Shown in pieces: positions 31,057 through 42,000 of a stretch of 64,000 nucleotides of DNA. The DNA lies in NCBI GenBank assembly GCA_035771165.1, contig JAWNZC010000232.1:263001-327000 (forward strand). Reading direction: 5' to 3'. Origin of the DNA: Paragorgia papillata (Eukaryota > Cnidaria > Anthozoa > Scleralcyonacea > Coralliidae). Under the pieces are notes generated by a model, which saw nothing but the letters and a program-made list of their open reading frames with translations, did no database searches and was not told the origin of the DNA. Both the position numbers and the translations under genes were made by a program. Position 1 is the stretch's first letter; every line of letters begins with the position of its first letter.

Positions 31057-31580
31057 CTCTTGAACTCGTTTGATTTCCAGCCTCCAAGTCTATCTGCCAA
31101 GGTTTTCAATCTGGCAACACCCTTTTCCTTTTCCTCAGTTGTCCACTGGACAGATTCAAGAGCAAGTTTGAAATCATTACGATCAACGAGCCCACCATCA
31201 GCTGGATCTCTGTCATTAACTGCTTTATACGCATTCCCCCCCCAGATCAGCCCACATCTTGTCTAGAAACTCTCTTTTCAACATATTGAATGTGAGGTGC
31301 ATTCGATCAATGGTCATATCCATCACAGGGCCAAACTTGTATAACTTGTACAGGTCAAACAGAATGCTCACACCACATACTCCTGTTTCTGTTTGAATTT
31401 GTTGTCGCTGACATCTTGTTGTGGCAGCTTCTACTCTCTGTCCATTCTCTAATTGATAAGCAGCAGTCCTAGGATCACTTCGATTGCGATAACGCTGACC
31501 AAAGTTTCCATAATAATAATGCTTCTTGCATGGAATGTATATTCCATTGACCAAACATCGTCGACAACCAACTTTGCCAC
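31057..31580 (-). pseudogene. EnSpm-like transposase, middle exon
   Basis: Acceptor TTTTAG and donor GTATTT border the exon. It encodes a cysteine motif GCRRCLVNGIYIPCKKHYYY, then GVCGVSILFDLYKLYKFGPV and DMTIDRMHLTFNMLKR. The G+.G.S.L...F..V.D.MHL pattern is the core of the transposase family 21 / Tnp2-like DDE domain. One frameshift lies in a run of eight C (31236-31243); coding continues as LVDRNDFKLALESVQW. Confidence 0.6.
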
Positions 31581-32295
31581 CTAAAATGAATGTTAAAGAC
31601 ACAATCCTATCAGGTGCATGGATATATTAAATTGATAATCCTTTATACTTTTGAATTCAAAATTAGAAATATTAACACTTTCAGGCCAAACTTACTGGCA
31701 GCCCTACCATTGACAAGTAAAGTCACCTGGTGTTAGAGGGAGTAAAATAATAAAGTACAACAAATGTTGCGTTTAGGAGTGAGAGGGTTAAGTCGATATA
31801 AATTGTTGAAAACTGTATCAAGACACCTTAAGTGGACCAGGCACAGTTATGCACAATAGCCAGAAAGAAAAAAAACTTGTGCGCACACAAAAAAGGATAT
31901 AACACAGTGAGGTAGTGTGAAGATATATATTTAATTTATCTTTGAGTGGAGAAAACAATATTTTACGAATGAGTGTAAAGAATGAGTAAAATACATGTAT
32001 TGTTTTTACCACAAGAAGATAAAATTCATATCTTCCATGCAGCCACTGTGTCATTTTTTTTATTATATAGAGGCAATGCAAAAAGCGGGGAAAATTATTC
32101 ATGCTGTCATCTACTGTATATTTTCCCTAGTAAGGATATGGAAATATGTCACTGAATATTTCTAGTTAAACACTCCCATCTAAAGTACTGTATATAGTAA
32201 ATGCAGTATTAATTTTACATACAGCATATAGTATGTACATCAAAAAAATTATTAGTGCTTGCACTCTTAAAATGTACACCTATTGTTGTTCATAC
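31581..32295. other. Intron of the EnSpm-like gene
   Basis: Noncoding stretch between exon donor 32295 and acceptor 31581. No additional gene is seen. Confidence 0.5.
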
Positions 32296-33855
32296 CTCCT
32301 GCATATAAGATGATTTCCTGATGAGCCTTTAAATCAGCTTTCCCCAGTAACAGCAAAGCTCGAACTTTGTGATTTCCTTCATGAATTGTGTAATCAGGAA
32401 GTTCAACGGTTTCAGGAATAGGAATATCAATACCAGTAATGTACAGGTCAGTTATTTCATCAATTAATGGCTTTAGGAAAGCATCAAGCTTGTGTGGAAT
32501 ACCTTCCTTTAGCAAATAAGTTGGAATGAAACTATAAACCCGAAGACTTTTTCCATGAAGTCTCAATTCCTTTCGAGTGCACGCATTACTGATATGTATT
32601 GCACCAATCCCTCTTGACTTCTTAGAAAAAGCATTAAATCCATCTTCATGGAAGATGAATGCCTTGTTGAGAGGGCTTAAATACCCACTACAGTATGAAT
32701 AAAATCAAATGTACATTGGGAACAGGATAAATGTACGCGATTGTTGGTTGACACATTCACACCAGCAGCTTGAACAATTTCCTCAACAGATATAATGTTG
32801 GAGCAATTGGGGCAACATGTTGGCATAATACTCTCTCTTAGTTCATCCCAGAAATAAGAAAGTTCTCGAAATCTTGAGCCATGCCACAGTTCTTTATATG
32901 GTACAAGAATGTTGTCCATATTAAGCCATTCATCCCTTTCTTTCCAATGGGCAAGATGATCATGCAATTTACTTTGACTAGCAAACACAGACTCTAAATT
33001 GAGGCCAAGAGCAAAGTAACCGATGCAACGATCCTTTGGATTGTGGCAGATGGGACACTTATCACCGTCAATTACCGTAACGTGGTCTGTTCCACAACAA
33101 ACCTTGTAATGACGTGGATTCTTATAGCCCAGTTTCTTAAAAAAATTCAACACCATAGGCCAAGTCTTGTGAGGAATGTGAGCATCTTTGGTTAGCTCAT
33201 ACAAGCTTTGTAATTGACTAAGTGTCTCTTCTTGCGACCAACCATATTTAATTTTAGACTGCAGTATGCGTAAGATACACTTTTCCATCTCCTCGTCAAT
33301 GACATTTTCACCATCAGCACCATTGTCATGATCATCACCATCGCCGCCACCACCACCTGCACCATCATTACCACCACCATTGATATTATCATTTTCGTCA
33401 CCAACATCATCACCACCACCATGATCATCACCACCACCATCGTCATCACCACAACTATCATCTCCTTCACCACCCCCGTCATCATCAGTACCACTACTGC
33501 CATCTTCACTACCATCGTCGTTATCACTACCATCACCATTAATACTATCACTACTTATATCATTATTGCCATTATTGTCGCCATTTCCATCACCTGCACC
33601 ATTGTCATTGTCATTGTCATTTTCTCTGCCATCATCAACATCAAAATCACCCCTACTATGACCAGTAGTATCTAAATCGATATCCTGTTCATTCACGAGG
33701 GAGGTATGAGCTGGAGACAAAGTTTCTGCACTTCTTGTGTCATCACTGCTTCTAGAATATGGAAGATGCTCAAAATGTCGCCGAACAGTCCTTTTATTTC
33801 GCAAAGTCCCACAACATAATGGACAATTACATGGTATTCGGCTACCTTTGATCAT
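32296..33855 (-). pseudogene. EnSpm-like transposase, N-terminal exons
   Basis: The ATG at 33855 opens MIKGSRIPCNCPLCCGTLRN, a zinc-binding leader. Residues about 55-185 are an extreme acidic/glycine/asparagine region built from GAT, GGT and AAT codons. Then come WPMVLNFFKKLGYKNPRHYK, CPICHNPKDRC, and LWHGSRFRELSYFWDELRES, and a CPNC...CSQC pair. Near 32690 a one-base shift leads to FIFHEDGFNAFSKKSRG and DAFLKPLIDEITDLYITG. The HxDGF and LxPLxxE pattern matches EnSpm-type transposases (from memory). Apart from two or three frameshifts the gene is well kept. Confidence 0.65.
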
Positions 33856-34179
33856 CCCAGACTACCAACTTCTGGAGAGAGAAAAATATTAAGTAAGTTT
33901 ATACAGTATTATGTTGTCCTATTACAAGTATGTTGATCATAAAAAATATTCATAGATACTGTAAATGGCTGCCAGCAGAATAAAGAATAAAGACCGATTA
34001 TACTCACTTGCGATGCGCCGATTAAAGGGGGAAACGTTACATCACGGGCGGAGAGAGAGAGGGTGAGCACGCGGTTAACCCCGGTCAGCGGCAACATCTA
34101 GAATATGATCCCTTGTATCCCTGAACATCACGTGATAATTTATTCGCGCGCTTTTTCGAAAGGGTTTCCCTTTTACGAT

Positions 34180-34399
34180 ATGGCGGAGTTGAAACCACTA
34201 AGAGATGTTGAGGTTGCCTTCATCAACGGACACTTCGAAGGCGTAAGTTTCGAAAACGATTATTGTTCGGCTTTTTTCGATGGAAGAAGAGAAGAATTAG
34301 AAGCTGTTTTGCAAAGACTGCTCTCTGTAAACTCTACGAGCTTCGTCACAGTTCAAAGCCACTCGAAGGACAAGCAGAATAAGAGATTCACAGAAGCAG
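34180..34399 (+). CDS. Unrecognised first exon
   Basis: The ATG at 34180 (GATATGGCGG context) opens MAELKPLRDVEVAFINGHFE and is open to the donor GCAG|GTACTG at 34400. It contains FFDGRREELEAVLQRLLSV and SFVTVQSHSKDKQNKRF. The AT-GC balance and codon use look coding. I do not recognise the family; a transposon gene is likely given the flanking inverted repeat. Confidence 0.4.
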
Positions 34400-35167
34400 G
34401 TACTGTTGCAGCGTTGATGTGGAGGCCGGCCTGGCCTACAATGCCTGGGCTGTTTTGTTCTGGTTAGGTAGTGCGTTTGTTATAATCTTGACTTGTATGA
34501 TGTAAACATTAGCCGAGCCCTCCCGCTCAGCCGAGATCTCAATTTGCGACGCCGGTTATTCTCAGACTGGTCCTTTCCCATGGCCATGTAAACACAGCAG
34601 ACCGGGCTGGCCACAGGCAGGGAGCAAATCTGACACCTATGATGTGTTTATTTGTGATTTGTGAATGATATAGGCTATGCAAATTGATCGCCAATGTTTT
34701 ATTTTTAATTGCTTATAGCTAGGATCCTGAAGTCGGGTTAATATACGTTATACAGAAACCGCGGCTCTTCTCAAACAACTGCACGCGGGTTTGTGACCGT
34801 GCGCCTGTTTGGAGTTTCATATTACCGCGCGTTGTACGTACGTGACACGCAACGGATAATTAAACGCCGCGATCTCTGTATAACGCAGTGTTAACGCTAC
34901 TCGTTACAGAGTTACCTAACAATCTGACTTAAAGGCAGTGTCACCACTCATCAGGATACCAATTTGAAAAAATTCGTGGGCAAATTCAAGTTAACATGAT
35001 TCAAATTATGGTAATATTGCAAAGTTAAGAAAATCAGAATTCCAACCAAGTTAGGAAGTCAAAGTAGGAACACTTGACGTTCTTCACCTCTAATACACCT
35101 AAATTTTGCAGTTCATTATAACTCAACAAAATTAAGCCTTTCTACTGTAACACTTGACAAAAGATAG
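34400..35167. other. Noncoding stretch, probable intron
   Basis: It is GC-richer than average up to about 34900 (several CGCG motifs), then AT-rich. No gene or repeat is supported. Confidence 0.4.
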
Positions 35168-35245
35168 CGAGCGAAAAAGACGCAGATATATAATAGTACG
35201 ATGGCCTCAAGAAGATGCGGGCTGCCGAGGAACACAACCTTTAGT
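35168..35245 (+). CDS. Possible short exon
   Basis: A basic stretch RKRRRYIIVRWPQEDAGC is followed by PLV and a GTAAGA donor at about 35243. The RYIIVRW core resembles the segment at the start of many BEN-domain proteins of invertebrates, as I remember them. The phase does not match the exon at 34180. Confidence 0.3.
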
Positions 35246-35399
35246 AAGACCACAATTCTATTTTATTTTAACTTATTATACAATTTTTATCATATTCTTT
35301 ATTCTAAACCAACATACTCATTGCAATTTCAACACACATTCACATCCTGACTCCAAACATATCTTTATACCAACATACTGAAACATTGACTTGAGAAAT

Positions 35400-35437
35400 C
35401 CCTCCTGAAGAAGACGAAGGTCGAAATGCGTCGAGGG
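35400..35437 (+). ncRNA. Hammerhead-ribozyme-like motif (type I, minimal stem III)
   Basis: The motif has all conserved parts in order. Stem I strand CCCTC (35400-35404) is followed by CTGAAGA (35405-35411), then stem II GAC-GAAG-GTC (35413-35422), GAAA (35423-35426), a short TGCG, the cleavage triplet GTC (35430-35432) and the closing stem I strand GAGGG (35433-35437). Cleavage would fall after C35432. Such minimal hammerheads are known from Penelope-like elements and retrozymes in animals. The surrounding 35256-35620, with its repeated CCAACATACT motifs, fits such a non-coding element, but no Penelope reverse transcriptase is nearby. Confidence 0.65.
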
Positions 35438-36037
35438 TTAAGCGTGAATGGAAAGTACACAAACTTACACAAATTTCCACACCTCTTCGTCTTTATTCCA
35501 ACATACTTCAAGCCACACCCATTTTACATACATCCACTACTAAATAACACCGCAGTTTACGCATTAGTACATCTCATGTGTTTTTATACAATATGCTCAA
35601 AAATCTATCCATAAACTAACGCCGATGGAGGTCCCACTACATACCTTATTTTATAAAATTGTATGTATCAATGTATATGCCATGGTCTTAGACGATAATT
35701 ATTACAAAAATAGATGAATACATACCCGTATTACGGTAAAAAAAAAACACATGGAACTTTCTCTGTGCAATTTAACTCAAACTTCGCCTCTGCAGGCGGG
35801 ATGAACGGGAATTCATGCTTGTATCCTCGAACATCCTCAAATTTCTTTCCGCTGACCAGGGTAAATCGCGTGCTCACCCTCTCTCTCCGCCCGTGATGTA
35901 ACGTTTCCCGATTAAAGGGCCTGGGAGTCAGAATGAAAACAAGATTGTTTGGACAGCGGTTGCCGACATTCAAATTTTTCGCTTTCGCGCTTCTTTTCCA
36001 AACGACGGTTTGAAATCCTCAAGTTTAGAGTTATCAA
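35438..36037. other. Noncoding stretch upstream of the 36.0-kb gene
   Basis: It contains the right copy of the inverted repeat (35847-35919). A minus-strand open stretch reads KKFEDVRGYKHEFPFIPP near 35800 but has no support. The end (about 35930-36037) could be the promoter of the gene starting at 36038. Confidence 0.4.
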
Positions 36038-36052
36038 ATGGATTCTTCGAAG
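36038..36052 (+). CDS. Exon 1 of the split gene
   Basis: ATGGATTCTTCGAAG followed by the donor GTAAGC. Five codons, phase 0. Confidence 0.4.
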
Positions 36053-39000
36053 GTAAGCTTAATTTAAAACTCTATTTTGTAATTAAGAAGGCCTGTTGAC
36101 TTTATTTTAATGAAATGGAAGAGTATGATGGAGGATACATAAGATTATATTGTTGAACTTGAGATAATTATACATTATTAATAAGACTTAAGTATTGTGT
36201 CTACCATATTTGTTGTGAATTATCTACATATATTCATTTGAATATATATATGTTATTTACCGTCTGGGAGGTCCGTATAGAAAAATATTTGCCCGAGGTC
36301 TTTAAAAAGGCCCGAGGCCGCAGGCCGAGGGACATTTTTGAGACCGAGGGCAAATATTTTTCTGTACGGACCGACCAAAACTGTAAATAACTTATTTATT
36401 TTTTTGTTACATAATTAGAGAAATTAACATAATTGAAGTAAGTTGCGTAATCGAGATGACATTCACGTGATATTCAAAAGTGCCGACATGCAGTTTGGCA
36501 GGGAAGCTTGGAACCTTTTTTGTCATAAAAAAAAAACATTCAAAACTCGAAGATCTAGTTACGAAGGGAAGTCAAAATGCAGTCCAAGTGTTTTTAAAGT
36601 TTATAGTTGATAAAGATTCTTCGTCGTTCTTCTTCGTCGCTTGCTCGTTTTTGGCTGTTCGCTTGGAAAGTCGCTTTCAATATTTGGCTGACTGGATGAA
36701 AATTGAAAGTGTGGTCCTCCGAAAATGCTTGTCAGTAAGCCATTTGTAATTTCAAGTTTCAAGGACATGAGACGATGAAGTTGGCATGTGGAAAATGTTT
36801 GGCTGAAAGGTAAAAGACTTGTAGCGGTTTTGTTGAGTATCGCGGTTGGATAACAGAAGAAAGACAGTTTAGTGTCAAAAGGTTTCACTGAGCTTTTCTA
36901 TCTTAATCTCGTGGTAAATTTTTTTATATATATTTCTATATAGTTTCATTTAGTGATTCAAAATACTGTGTTCACAAGTTTATGTATGTTTTTCCTACCG
37001 TTTTAAACTGTTTTCTTTATAAATGTCAACTCGTAAATTTTGCTTTGTCACAGTTTTCCCAGCGTTTCTTTTAAAATTCGCTGTTTACACATGAAGTTGT
37101 CAAAACCATTTGGATAATATAACTCATTTGCATCCCCGTAGCTCTCTGTTGAATTTATTTTTTTTGTGGCAAGCGAAATAGTTATGAAAATCGGTCAATT
37201 TTAAATGAATTTTAAAATTAAATTTAGGATTCCGTGACCGTGGTCAGATATCGTAAAAAACTGCCCGCTCACGCGGCCAATCAAATTGCAGCATTACGTA
37301 GGATTCCGCCCGCTCACGTTTGATAAATAAATAAATGTAGATATCTACATATATTCCATTTGTCTTATTAATAATGTATATCGTTCTTTCGTTTTTAGAA
37401 AACTGAAGCAGAAGGTTTCTTGGTGAAAGTTGGCCTCGGCGAATATGTAGATGAGTTGGTGGCCAAGAACAAGGTAAATATCTTAAATAATCTTATAAAG
37501 AACACGAGGTCCTCGTTGACTCAACGAATATTCTAGAAATTTGAAAGGGTGCGTATATTTCTGAGCTGTATAGTAATTGTGAGATATGTTAAAGTTTTGC
37601 ATGAATTGTAAGGTAAAAATACATTCTACATCAAGAATATAGACAGTTTGTTTGAATATATATTAAATAGTATATAAGCCAATATAGTAAACACGTGTCT
37701 GTAGATAGATGGTTCTTAAAGCTTTGCATGGAGTTAAAATAAATATCAAAACAATTTGTGGATTGTCTCCATGATTGATAAGTGTCCAGTACTTGTAGCA
37801 GTGTTTGTATGCATGACGCAAACAAAAACTGTAGCCATTGTAGTATTCACCATCACATGATGTTTGTAAACAAGTAGAACAAGCTCTGAAGATGCCCCGG
37901 GTCAACGAAACGAAAGCTTAGCTTTATTAAACTACTTTACATGGTGACAATCTACAAATTATTTTGATATTTAAAAATAGTAATAGCAGTTTAATCATGG
38001 ATATATTAAAAGACTGGATAGGAAACTAATAGTCACGTGAGGTGTTTCCAGGCCACTGATTGGCTGAAAAGCATTTTTCTTTGCTTGAGAGATGTTGAAA
38101 CCTAGTTGCAAATTGTGATGTCAGAATGGCGAATTATGGCGTAAGTATTGTTGATTTCCCTATGCTTTTGACTGGGATTTTTTTATACCTCTTCATGTGT
38201 TTTCTTGACGACATCTTTGTTCTTGTTTTTTGTTCTTTTATACTGATTCATGGTCGAAATGAATCCGCCTAAGCCACGCAACAACTCTCAAGGTAAGTGT
38301 AGATCGTCTTTGTTTACATTATTGTCAGTTTACTACCGAGGAAATTACATCCCCGAATAGCAGTTTGTTTTGCCTGATTTCTTCCGTATTTTGCGAAAAT
38401 GGGGATGGGTATTTTAAGTATTTAATCTGTGTATTTTTATCCATGGTATGCTTCAACAAGTAGATCTTTCCTTTTATTGTGGCTTAGTCATATTTACAAA
38501 CACTAAGCTTATTTTTTAAGTTGATTTTTTTCGATAAGAATTTGTACCTTTGCAAAGAGAATTGTGTCAGATGGTTGCTAGGTATTAGGTCACTATATAG
38601 GTCACTTCTATTAATTTACTGCTGGCTTCTTTCTGTATTTGTTTTCTAGGAGTCAATTACATTACAACCTGATGACAATGTGATGGAAAGCTTCTTCAAC
38701 AATTTGAAGTCATGCCATAAATCCCAAGATCCTGATGATTTTAAAACTCTTTTCCTCCAGCAACAAGAGAATGCTATGAAATGTAGTGACAAAAGAGGAA
38801 GATGATGGCATCTGCTCATAATAAGTTGGTGTTTCCAGCTTCACTCCACATCTCCAAAAGCTTACCAAATGCTTAAGGAGAGTGGTGTGTTAATATTACC
38901 AGATAGCACAACTCTGAGAGACTATAGTAGTTGTTTTAAAAAAGGCAAATGATTCTAATTTTCTAGATTTTAGTGAAAACAAATTTTCTTACTAGAAATA

Positions 39001-42000
39001 ACCCAAAAGATAGTGTTGTGATGTATAGGTAGGTATCATACACGACAGGGCCATAGGTAGATGTTTCAGGTTAGGGGGGGGGGGGGGGGGCTTATGAATA
39101 TGAATTTCCATTTCTAAAATTTTAATTTTATGTTCAAATATAGATTAGAAAATAACTGCTCAAAACATGCATGTTGTATAATATCTCAGTCTATAATTGC
39201 TCACTAATAGTCACAAGAATATTATAATTATACGTACTAGGTACTGTATATTCCAACTTTAATTGCATGCTATATATTTTAACTATGAAAAAATCCATTA
39301 TAGATGAACAAAATACCATAATAGGTATTAGGCTTTTATTTTTTACAATTTAGATACTATACAACACATTTGTTTTGAGCAGCTAAACAAGTTCAAAACT
39401 TTAAAGCATAGTTTTTACTCTATAAACAAAATGTTTTCGAAGTCTTTTTAATAAAGTTTCATTAGAATGCAAGGTGATGCATCTATCATCGGCTTCCCTC
39501 TGGGGCTGACCCCCAGGGAACCCACCGGAATTCAGGGGCTATTGTTGATTTATATTTATATTTTTTGTACCTAGGGGGTGGGGGCTTTTTCCAATTTTTC
39601 ACTAATAGATCATGCCCTGTACCCTGGACAAATCCCCCTGGGTCCCTGGGGGTTGGCCCCAGGGGGAAGCCAATGATAGATGCATAAATCACATGTAATT
39701 TTATCTTTGTACATATGCTGCAGTTACAATTTTGTTAATTAATAAAATAAAGTGTTAATAATATGACATTTATGTGAAATCAGTTGTTAAATTGCAAACA
39801 GGCAAGAGACTTCTTATTATCCCAGCTGTGTACTGTACAGATAAATTCTCAGTCAATGGCATAAAGCACTGATAACATGCTAATTAAAGACCAGGGATAA
39901 ACAGCAAGGTCATGACACACAATTGTTTACACAACTTACAAGTAAATTAAAAAGGACAAGCTTTTTATGGATCTACTTTTCACGGGTGCTACTGGGGTAT
40001 TTTAATATCGATTAATTGTTCCAGCAATTCACTATCCGATTTCCTTGTACTGTTCCCAAATTCGGGCAGAACGCCTTGAGATAATGGTCGAATAGACGTT
40101 TCAAGGGAAGAAAAAAAATAAAAAGTTAACGGATCCACAGTCTAAACTAATGATGGAGTTTGCTTTTTGACACCTATAAGCAGCAGTGTTTTAACACAAG
40201 GCGATAGCCGAGTGCTTTAGATCTGATAAAACACGTAGTGCGAATGTTTGGTTTGTTCTTACTACTGTTTTTGCAAGGTAATAACCTTGCATAGTTTTCT
40301 CGCACTTTACTAGTCGTTGACATTTCATTAGCTACGCAATACCGTTGTAGCTTGTCTTTGTTTTTTCTACCGACATATCCAGCAACATAGGCAATAACAG
40401 ATTTATCAGAAGATGTATAAAGCACGGTCTTGTTTCTGGTCTCTCGTTCCTAACTGAAGTAGACATTGTTTTCATGTGACGTCACAATTTGCAACTAGGT
40501 TTAGACTGCTGACGTCAGCTAGTTTCCTATCCAGTCTTTTAATATATCCATGGTTTAATTAACATATCCAACTGCAGTAAGTGGCTCCTCCATGTTACTG
40601 TTTTAAGGTAGTATATGATACTATAGTATTACAATTATAAGTAAGAAACAGTAATATATAAATAAAATTATAAATAAATAAAATTCTATAAGTTTAACAG
40701 TTGTATGAACTCAATATGACAAAATTAATGGACATGGGGTGGTAACTTGTGACAGAAAACGGGGAAGAACATTTATTGGCAACAAGTTATCTCATATGAG
40801 AAAGCCAAGTGCCTATAAAGGACAAAAGGGAGAAGTAAGTAGTTTTCTGAAAATTACTGTGTTAGCATATACAGGATATACACCGAACAATTTATGCAGC
40901 CATCATGTATTAGGGAAAATTTATCTTAAAAGTGGATGTACTATTAAGTATACTTTCTTTAAAAATAGGATACCACAAGGAGCCAGCGGTCATCATGTAC
41001 AAAGACCAGGCCGAGTAATGAAGAGGTACTGTCAACCTCGCACTGCATTGCCATATGTTTTAAATGTGGAACTACGTATTCATACCACCATGTACTCAGT
41101 ATATACAGTACAGTTTATCTTAAACATGGATGTATATACTTTCTTTCAAAATAGGATACCACAAGAAGCCAGCGGTCATCATGTACAAAGACCAGGCCGA
41201 GTAATGAACAGGTACTGTCAACCTCACACAGCATATTTTTTAAATGTAGAACTATGTATTCATACCATCATGTACTCGGTATATACAGTTTATCTTAAAT
41301 GTGGAGGTACTATACTTTCTTTAAAAATAGGATACCACAAGAAGCCAACGGCCATCATGTACAAAGACCAGGCCACATAATTAAGAGGTACAGTACACCT
41401 CACACTGCATATTTTTTATTTTTAGATTTAGATCAGATTTCATAATTGTTATATACATGTAGCTTGTATATATGTAATTATTATATGTACACTCAGTTGC
41501 CACATGGTTATCTTTTATAGGATATTGATGTACATGTACCTGTAGTCAGTGGAGGAGTTGAAGAAGACATTACATGTAATGAAAAAGGATTGGTAAGTTT
41601 TTGCTGTACATGAATGAAGCTGTAGATAGCTACCCTGTATAATATATACTGTATGGTGTTTTATTGGGTCTTCTACATGTACTGTACATGCATATACAGT
41701 GTAAGTCCATCACTGTGTTATACATTTCTTTCAGGGGCCTAGCTTAACTTTTGAGACCACCAGCAATCATGTGCAAGTAGATTTCATTCTCACTAGTGAA
41801 AATTTCACTCACATTTTGTGAGCCACAATTTCGATCTTTTTTTATTTGGTGATAAGATTGCTTAATTTAACCCTTTGCCTCTTAGGGTTTTGCACTTGAG
41901 TAAAATTAAATCCTCTGGCATTAAAATAAAATAATAATTTGTCGGGTTTTGGCCGGCCTAGTAAGAAACAGGTTAATTAATATACAGCTAATTCAATTAA

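Larger units (their letters stand above)
34018..35919. mobile_element. Inverted-repeat bounded unit, unclassified
   Basis: The segment 34018-34091 (CGATTAAAGGGGGAAACGTT...GGTGAGCACGCGGTTAACCC) and its near-perfect inverted copy at 35847-35919 bound 1.9 kb. The terminal pattern could be that of a DNA transposon whose interior contains the exons at 34180 and 35168 and a hammerhead-like motif, or simply two fragments of one family in opposite directions. One end faces the EnSpm-like gene. Confidence 0.5.
37996..40553. mobile_element. P-like (THAP-family) DNA transposon, degenerate
   Basis: Ends CATGGATATATTAAAAGACT (37996) and the inverted copy ending at 40553 match over 33 bases. GTTTAAT flanks both ends (37989-37995 and 40554-40560), close to the 8-bp duplication of P elements. 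The CATG start also recalls Drosophila P. A subterminal inverted pair, CCTAGTTGCAAATTGTGA, lies near 38102 and 40480. Inside are fragments of a P-type transposase on both strands. It occupies an intron of the gene at 36038-43005. Confidence 0.8.

Noticed and set aside
33192..33675. Other-frame and plus-strand frames (M/V-rich and I/T-rich) opposite the acidic EnSpm region
   Set aside because: Shadows of the low-complexity GAT/GGT tract; the D/G/N-rich frame continues into conserved sequence.
35731..35973. Minus-strand frame KKFEDVRGYKHEFPF
   Set aside because: It overlaps the inverted repeat copy at 35847-35919 and has no recognisable domain or splice context.
36480..36888. Opposed frames of 89 and 95 residues in intron 1
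   Set aside because: They overlap on opposite strands, show no domain and lie inside a possible noncoding element.
40739..41380. A single 213-residue plus-strand protein
   Set aside because: It spans three duplicated exon-intron units; the splice signals and the 57-bp exon repeats explain the openness better.
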